7,036 nt of DNA from Streptomyces lilacinus (lineage in GTDB: Bacteria > Actinomycetota > Actinomycetes > Streptomycetales > Streptomycetaceae): the NCBI GenBank assembly GCA_000715685.1, contig KL569484.1, forward strand, positions 18,129-25,164, written 5' to 3'. Position numbers and translations under genes: made by a program. Below, piece by piece: positions 4,686 through 7,036 of the stretch (its first letter is position 1; every line of letters begins with the position of its first letter). Under the pieces are notes generated by a model. That model made no database searches and was not told the DNA's origin. It saw only the letters and a program-made list of their open reading frames with translations.

Positions 4686-5660
4686 ATGCAGCCACGGAAC
4701 ATGTCCATGAGTGGAGTGGTCGACCTCGCCGCGGTGAAGGCGGCCGGGGAAGCGAAGAAGAAGGCCGAGCAGGCGCGCGCCGAGGCGGAGCGCCAGGGCG
4801 GCGGCATGCCGGCGGCCGGCGGCGGCCGTCTCGTCTTCGACGTCGACGAGGCGGGTTTCGAGCTCGAGGTCCTGCAGCGCTCCGCCGAGGTGCCCGTCGT
4901 CATCGACTTCTGGGCCGACTGGTGCGAGCCGTGCAAGCAGCTCGGCCCGCTGCTGGAGCGGCTGGCCGCGGAGTACGCGGGCCGGTTCGTCCTGGCCAAG
5001 GTCGACGTCGAGGCCAATCAGCTGCTGTTCCAGCAGTTCGGCGTCCAGTCCATCCCGGCGGTCTTCGCGGTGGTGGCCGGCCAGGCCCTGCCGCTCTTCC
5101 AGGGCGCGGCCCCCGAGGTGCAGATCCGGCAGGTGCTGGACCAGCTGATCGCGGTGGCCGAGCAGCGCTTCGGCATCGTCGGCGCGCCCCTCGAGGCGGG
5201 TGCGGCGGGCGAGGCCGCCGAGGCGCCGAAGGCGCCCGCGAGCCCGTACGACGGCGTGCTGAGCGCGGCGCACGAGGCGCTGGACGCGGGCGACCTGGGC
5301 GGCGCCGTGCGCGCGTACGAGAACGTGCTCTCCGACGACCCGGCCAACGCCGAGGCCAAGCTGGGCCTGGCCCAGGCGCAGCTGCTGCGGCGCGTCCAGG
5401 GCATGGACGCCCGGCAGGTGCGCAAGGCCGCGGCCGACGCCCCGGGCGACGTCGCGGCGCAGATCGACGCCGCGGACCTCGACCTGGTCGGCGGGCACGT
5501 CGAGGACGCCTTCGGGCGGCTGGTCGACACGGTGCGGCGGACGGCCGGCGAGGACCGCGACGCGGCCCGCGTCCGCCTGCTGGAGCTGTTCGACGTGATC
5601 GGCCCCGACGACCCCCGCGTGGTCGCCGCGCGGACCGCGCTCTCGCGGGCGCTGTTCTGA
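4686..5660 (+). CDS. Thioredoxin-domain protein with C-terminal TPR-like helices (YbbN/CnoX-like)
   Basis: A 324-residue cytoplasmic protein in three parts. Residues 1-47 are a charged Ala/Lys/Glu helix and a Gly-rich linker. A thioredoxin domain spans about 48-160, with the redox motif WCEPC (Cys80 and Cys83) after VVIDFWAD and the cis-proline in SIPAVFAV (Pro124). After an Ala/Glu-rich linker (about 177-195), a helical region (about 196-324) holds tetratricopeptide-like repeats (SAAHEALDAGDLGGAVRAYE, DDPANAEAKLGLAQAQLL). This is the build of E. coli YbbN/CnoX, a thioredoxin-like chaperone that protects unfolded proteins under oxidative stress; here both cysteines are present, so thiol-disulfide activity is plausible. 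The ATG at 4686 has GGGGAGGA 7 nt before it, and MQPRNMSMSGVVDLAAVKAA is, from memory, the usual Streptomyces start. A possible -10 (TATTTT, 4645-4650) would give a leader of about 30 nt. Confidence 0.9.
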   Translation: MQPRNMSMSGVVDLAAVKAAGEAKKKAEQARAEAERQGGGMPAAGGGRLVFDVDEAGFELEVLQRSAEVPVVIDFWADWCEPCKQLGPLLERLAAEYAGRFVLAKVDVEANQLLFQQFGVQSIPAVFAVVAGQALPLFQGAAPEVQIRQVLDQLIAVAEQRFGIVGAPLEAGAAGEAAEAPKAPASPYDGVLSAAHEALDAGDLGGAVRAYENVLSDDPANAEAKLGLAQAQLLRRVQGMDARQVRKAAADAPGDVAAQIDAADLDLVGGHVEDAFGRLVDTVRRTAGEDRDAARVRLLELFDVIGPDDPRVVAARTALSRALF

Positions 5661-5720
5661 CGGGGAGCTCACGAGCGGACCGCGCGCCTCACGCGTAGCC
5701 AGGCGGCACAACCGCCGCGC

Positions 5721-5739
5721 TTTACCAAAACTTGGTAAA
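5721..5739. promoter_or_regulatory. Perfect 19-bp palindrome after the thioredoxin gene
   Basis: TTTACCAA (5721-5728) and TTGGTAAA (5732-5739) flank AAC. GCG at 5717-5719 and CGC at 5740-5742 extend the symmetry with one bulged base. The AT-rich arms in GC-rich DNA suggest a protein-binding site, though a hairpin in the thioredoxin mRNA tail is also possible. It lies upstream of a strong terminator, so it is unlikely to serve the DUF6230 gene directly. Confidence 0.5.
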
Positions 5740-5762
5740 CGCCGAGGCTGTTACCGACAGTA

Positions 5763-5799
5763 AGAAGAACCCGGGCATTCGCCCGGGTTCTTCTGTTTT
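5763..5799 (+). terminator. Strong Rho-independent terminator after the thioredoxin-TPR gene
   Basis: AGAAGAACCCGGGC (5763-5776) pairs perfectly with GCCCGGGTTCTTCT (5781-5794), a 14-bp stem around the tetraloop ATTC, followed by GTTTT. It lies about 100 bp after the stop codon and is the clearest terminator in the window. Confidence 0.93.
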
Positions 5800-5880
5800 C
5801 CTCCGCCTCTCGCCGGCCACGCTGCGAAACCCTCGGGCGGGTGGTCGATGCCGACCGGACTCACTTCGGTTATCCGCCCG

Positions 5881-5894
5881 TTACTCGCGAGTAA
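5881..5894. promoter_or_regulatory. Perfect palindrome TTACTCGCGAGTAA, candidate operator of the DUF6230 operon
   Basis: The 14 bases are exactly self-complementary. The site is the first symmetric element downstream of the terminator and lies 327 bp before the DUF6230 start. TTAC-N-GTAA sites of this kind are typical of TetR-family regulators, including ones tied to lipid metabolism. I cannot name the protein that binds here. Confidence 0.5.
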
Positions 5895-6001
5895 TCAACC
5901 TCTTGTGCCCCGGCCGTGAATGGACCACGATCGGCCCAGCCCGGTCCGTCCCCTCGCGGGGGCGGGTCCCCACCGGGTCGAGGAACAAGAAGAACAAAGG
6001 G

Positions 6002-6036
6002 ACAGGGGGGTTCCTGCCGCCAACGGCAGGGCCTGT
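6002..6036 (+). promoter_or_regulatory. Stem-loop in the putative leader of the DUF6230 gene
   Basis: CCTGCCG (6013-6019) pairs with CGGCAGG (6024-6030) around CCAA, and ACAGG (6002-6006) pairs with CCTGT (6032-6036) as an outer stem separated by an internal loop. It would fold in an mRNA starting near 5900. It could act in mRNA stability, attenuation or regulation. It matches no riboswitch class that I recognise. Confidence 0.45.
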
Positions 6037-6221
6037 TCCGGCGGTTGCGCGAAGGCGTGGCCAGTGGTTGTCGCTCGGGGGTGAACGCCGGTGGGTATCG
6101 GGCGCGGTTGGCGCCGCCTCGTGCGACGGCGCTCTTCTTCCCGAGGACGTAGCACTTCTCCCATTCCGGGCCCGGGCGCGAGCCCAAGCCCCGGGGTGTA
6201 CGTCCGAGAAGGAGGAAAGTC

Positions 6222-6854
6222 GTGAAGTCCCAGACTCGTGGTGGGACCAGATGGCGGCGCTTCGCCGTCGTCATGGTGCCCAGCGTCGCGGCGACGGCCG
6301 CGATCGGCGTGGCAATAGCGCAGGGCGCGCTGGCGGCGTCGTTCAGTGTGTCGGGCCAGCAGTTCCAGGTGACGGCGGAAAGCCTGCACGGCAAGGGGTT
6401 CGTCCAGTACGGCGCGAACGACGTGACCAAGGCGGGCAACAAGCCCGTCGCGGTGGTCGGCATCGAGACGGCCGAGATCAACAAGCTCTGTCAGGCGGTG
6501 ACCATCCCGACGCCGTTCGGCGACGTGGGGATGACGCTCACCGCCGGCCAGGGCAAGGACCAGGTCCAGGCGACGAAGCTGTTCATCGACGCGGACCAGC
6601 TCTCGGCCGACGCCAAGTTCACGAACGTGGACATCGGTGTCGCGGTCGACGCCACCACCAAGGGCCCCGGCCCGGCGACGCCGGGCAAGGACGGCCGCGG
6701 GGCCTACGTGCCGGGCTCGTTCGCCCAGCAGGCGGACGAGGTGGAGTTCGCCCACGTCGACCAGCGCGCCTGGGCGACCTCGGCCGGCACGTTCACCCTC
6801 CCCGGCCTGAAGATGGGCGTCAGCATGGGCGCCGCCAAGTGCGACAAGCCCTGA
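6222..6854 (+). CDS. DUF6230 family exported or membrane-anchored protein
   Basis: A 210-residue protein starting at GTG 6222, with AAGGAGG (6209-6215) 6 nt upstream. The N-terminus has a basic patch (RGGTRWRR, 6-13) and a hydrophobic segment at about 14-39 that ends in ALAAS, so it is a signal peptide or an N-terminal anchor and the rest lies outside the membrane. The remainder is polar and looks beta-rich, with FSVSGQQFQVTAESLHGKGFVQYG (41-64), a TPFGDVGMTLTAG stretch (97-109) and two cysteines (90 and 207) that could form one disulfide across nearly the whole domain. I recognise this as the DUF6230 family, often mislabelled cholesterol esterase in Streptomyces; no Ser-His-Asp hydrolase motif (GxSxG) is present, so I reject that activity. 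A second gene begins 122 bp downstream; in related genomes I recall a DUF6114 membrane protein there, suggesting a two-protein envelope system of unknown role. Confidence 0.87.
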   Translation: MKSQTRGGTRWRRFAVVMVPSVAATAAIGVAIAQGALAASFSVSGQQFQVTAESLHGKGFVQYGANDVTKAGNKPVAVVGIETAEINKLCQAVTIPTPFGDVGMTLTAGQGKDQVQATKLFIDADQLSADAKFTNVDIGVAVDATTKGPGPATPGKDGRGAYVPGSFAQQADEVEFAHVDQRAWATSAGTFTLPGLKMGVSMGAAKCDKP

Positions 6855-6855
6855 C

Positions 6856-6880
6856 GCGCTGAACGGAGGCGCTGAACGGA
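6856..6880. repeat. 12-bp tandem duplication after the DUF6230 stop
   Basis: GCGCTGAACGGA occurs exactly twice, at 6856-6867 and 6869-6880, one base apart, directly after the stop codon. The second copy is followed by CGGG and the first by GGCG. This is a recent-looking slippage duplication, with no function apparent. Confidence 0.75.
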
Positions 6881-6882
6881 CG

Positions 6883-6919
6883 GGTACGGGGCGGTGTTTC
6901 GCGCACCCGTGCCCGTACC
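6883..6919 (+). terminator. Intercistronic hairpin between the DUF6230 gene and the next gene
   Basis: GGTACGGG (6883-6890) pairs with CCCGTACC (6912-6919), and inside it CGGTG (6892-6896) can pair with CACC(C)G around TTTCGCG, making one long imperfect stem. No T tract follows, and the next start codon is 57 bp away. A partial terminator or mRNA-stability element that lowers expression of the second gene fits better than a full stop. Confidence 0.5.
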
Positions 6920-6976
6920 GCCACCGCCCGCTCCACCCCGCACGACCGATTCGCCAGCCCCGAGGAGCTGTACACC

Positions 6977-7016
6977 ATGAGCGCCGATACGCGACCACAG
7001 CTGATCGACACTCTCG
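6977..7016 (+). CDS. Start of a downstream gene (13 codons), cut by the contig end
   Basis: ATG at 6977 is preceded by GAGGAG (6962-6967) with 9 nt between, a good ribosome binding site. The genuine sequence encodes MSADTRPQLIDTL; from 7017 the bases are adapter and the apparent continuation VSYTHL is artefact. Thirteen residues do not identify a family. By position after a DUF6230 gene, a DUF6114 small multi-pass membrane protein is the most likely identity, but this rests on recalled gene order alone. Confidence 0.55.
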
Positions 7017-7036
7017 CTGTCTCTTATACACATCTC
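7017..7036 (-). other. Nextera adapter read-through at the contig end (artefact)
   Basis: CTGTCTCTTATACACATCT (7017-7035) is the complete 19-bp reverse-complement mosaic end of Nextera libraries, and the final C at 7036 matches the first base of the i7-side adapter that follows it. The window therefore ends in untrimmed adapter and the true genomic sequence stops at about 7016. Confidence 0.97.

Larger units (their letters stand above)
5661..6221. other. Gene-free stretch of 561 bp before the DUF6230 gene
   Basis: No open frame here has the codon bias of its neighbours. In order the stretch holds a small hairpin GGCGG-CACAA-CCGCC (5702-5716), the palindrome at 5721-5739, a strong terminator (5763-5794), a perfect palindrome (5881-5894), an A-rich patch (5982-6001), a stem-loop (6002-6036) and the ribosome binding site of the DUF6230 gene. 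It therefore reads as the thioredoxin gene's terminator followed by a promoter region and a long 5' leader. Confidence 0.6.

Noticed and set aside
4644..5711. Minus-strand open frame of 355 codons opposite the thioredoxin gene
   Set aside because: Shadow of the real gene; no domain, and no ribosome binding site support.
5916..6152. Small open frame of 78 codons in the leader of the DUF6230 gene
   Set aside because: No ribosome binding site and no third-position G/C bias; Gly/Pro/Arg-rich chance frame.
6222..6854. Cholesterol esterase activity for the DUF6230 protein
   Set aside because: No GxSxG nucleophile motif or other hydrolase signature; the label appears to be inherited from old annotation.
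5732..6862. Plus-strand open frame of 376 codons through the gene-free stretch and the DUF6230 gene
   Set aside because: It starts in a palindrome, reads through a strong terminator, and overlaps the DUF6230 gene in the wrong frame with Arg/Gly-rich sequence.
1..7036. CRISPR arrays, tRNA or rRNA genes, insertion sequences, phage genes
   Set aside because: No spaced direct repeats, cloverleaf-like sequences or transposase-like frames were seen on either strand.

Overview
The window is high-GC actinobacterial DNA, almost certainly Streptomyces. Third codon positions are strongly G/C-biased, GTG and TTG starts occur, and both the gene families and their order (MarR regulator, DUF3817 membrane protein, isobutyryl-CoA mutase large subunit, then TetR, thioredoxin-TPR protein, DUF6230 protein) match, as I recall it, the S. 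coelicolor SCO5413-SCO5421 neighbourhood. It reads as a draft-assembly contig: it begins inside a gene and its last 20 bases are Nextera/Tn5 sequencing adapter.

Layout. 2-265 (+) is the 3' end of an unrecognised gene. 346-858 (+) is a MarR-family regulator and 909-1247 (+) a small DUF3817 membrane protein. A GC-rich repeat and a strong terminator (1308-1341) follow. 1414-3103 (+) is icmA, preceded by an AT-rich 28-bp palindrome (1353-1380). A 12-bp-stem terminator (3121-3149) separates icmA from a convergent two-gene toxin-antitoxin-like operon (3692 to 3160, minus). A TetR regulator (4504-3878, minus) is divergent from a thioredoxin-TPR protein (4686-5660, plus), with a perfect operator-like palindrome (4572-4594) between them. 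A 560-bp gene-free stretch holds two more palindromes, a very strong terminator (5763-5794) and a hairpin-bearing leader. Then come a secreted or anchored DUF6230 protein (6222-6854) and the first 13 codons of another gene (6977 on).

Most important observation: icmA is broken by 16 bases of Tn5 mosaic-end (Nextera) sequence at 2385-2400, which replace about 27 bases of gene and shift the frame. The two halves otherwise add up to exactly the 566 residues I recall for IcmA, so this is a library or assembly artefact and not biology. IcmA-type active-site residues (Phe80, Gln198) and the lack of a B12-binding domain identify the gene as the large subunit of isobutyryl-CoA mutase, which links valine and butyrate metabolism. 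Its B12-binding partner IcmB is not in this window.

Regulation. Three genes (marR, DUF3817, tetR) carry a TANNNT -10-like hexamer exactly 7 nt before the start codon and lack a good ribosome binding site, suggesting leaderless transcripts. Inverted repeats sit in or near the start regions of marR, icmA, tetR/thioredoxin and the DUF6230 gene. I found no CRISPR array, tRNA, rRNA, insertion sequence or phage gene. The least understood parts are the DUF6230 operon with its long leader, the icmA palindrome and the toxin-antitoxin-like pair.
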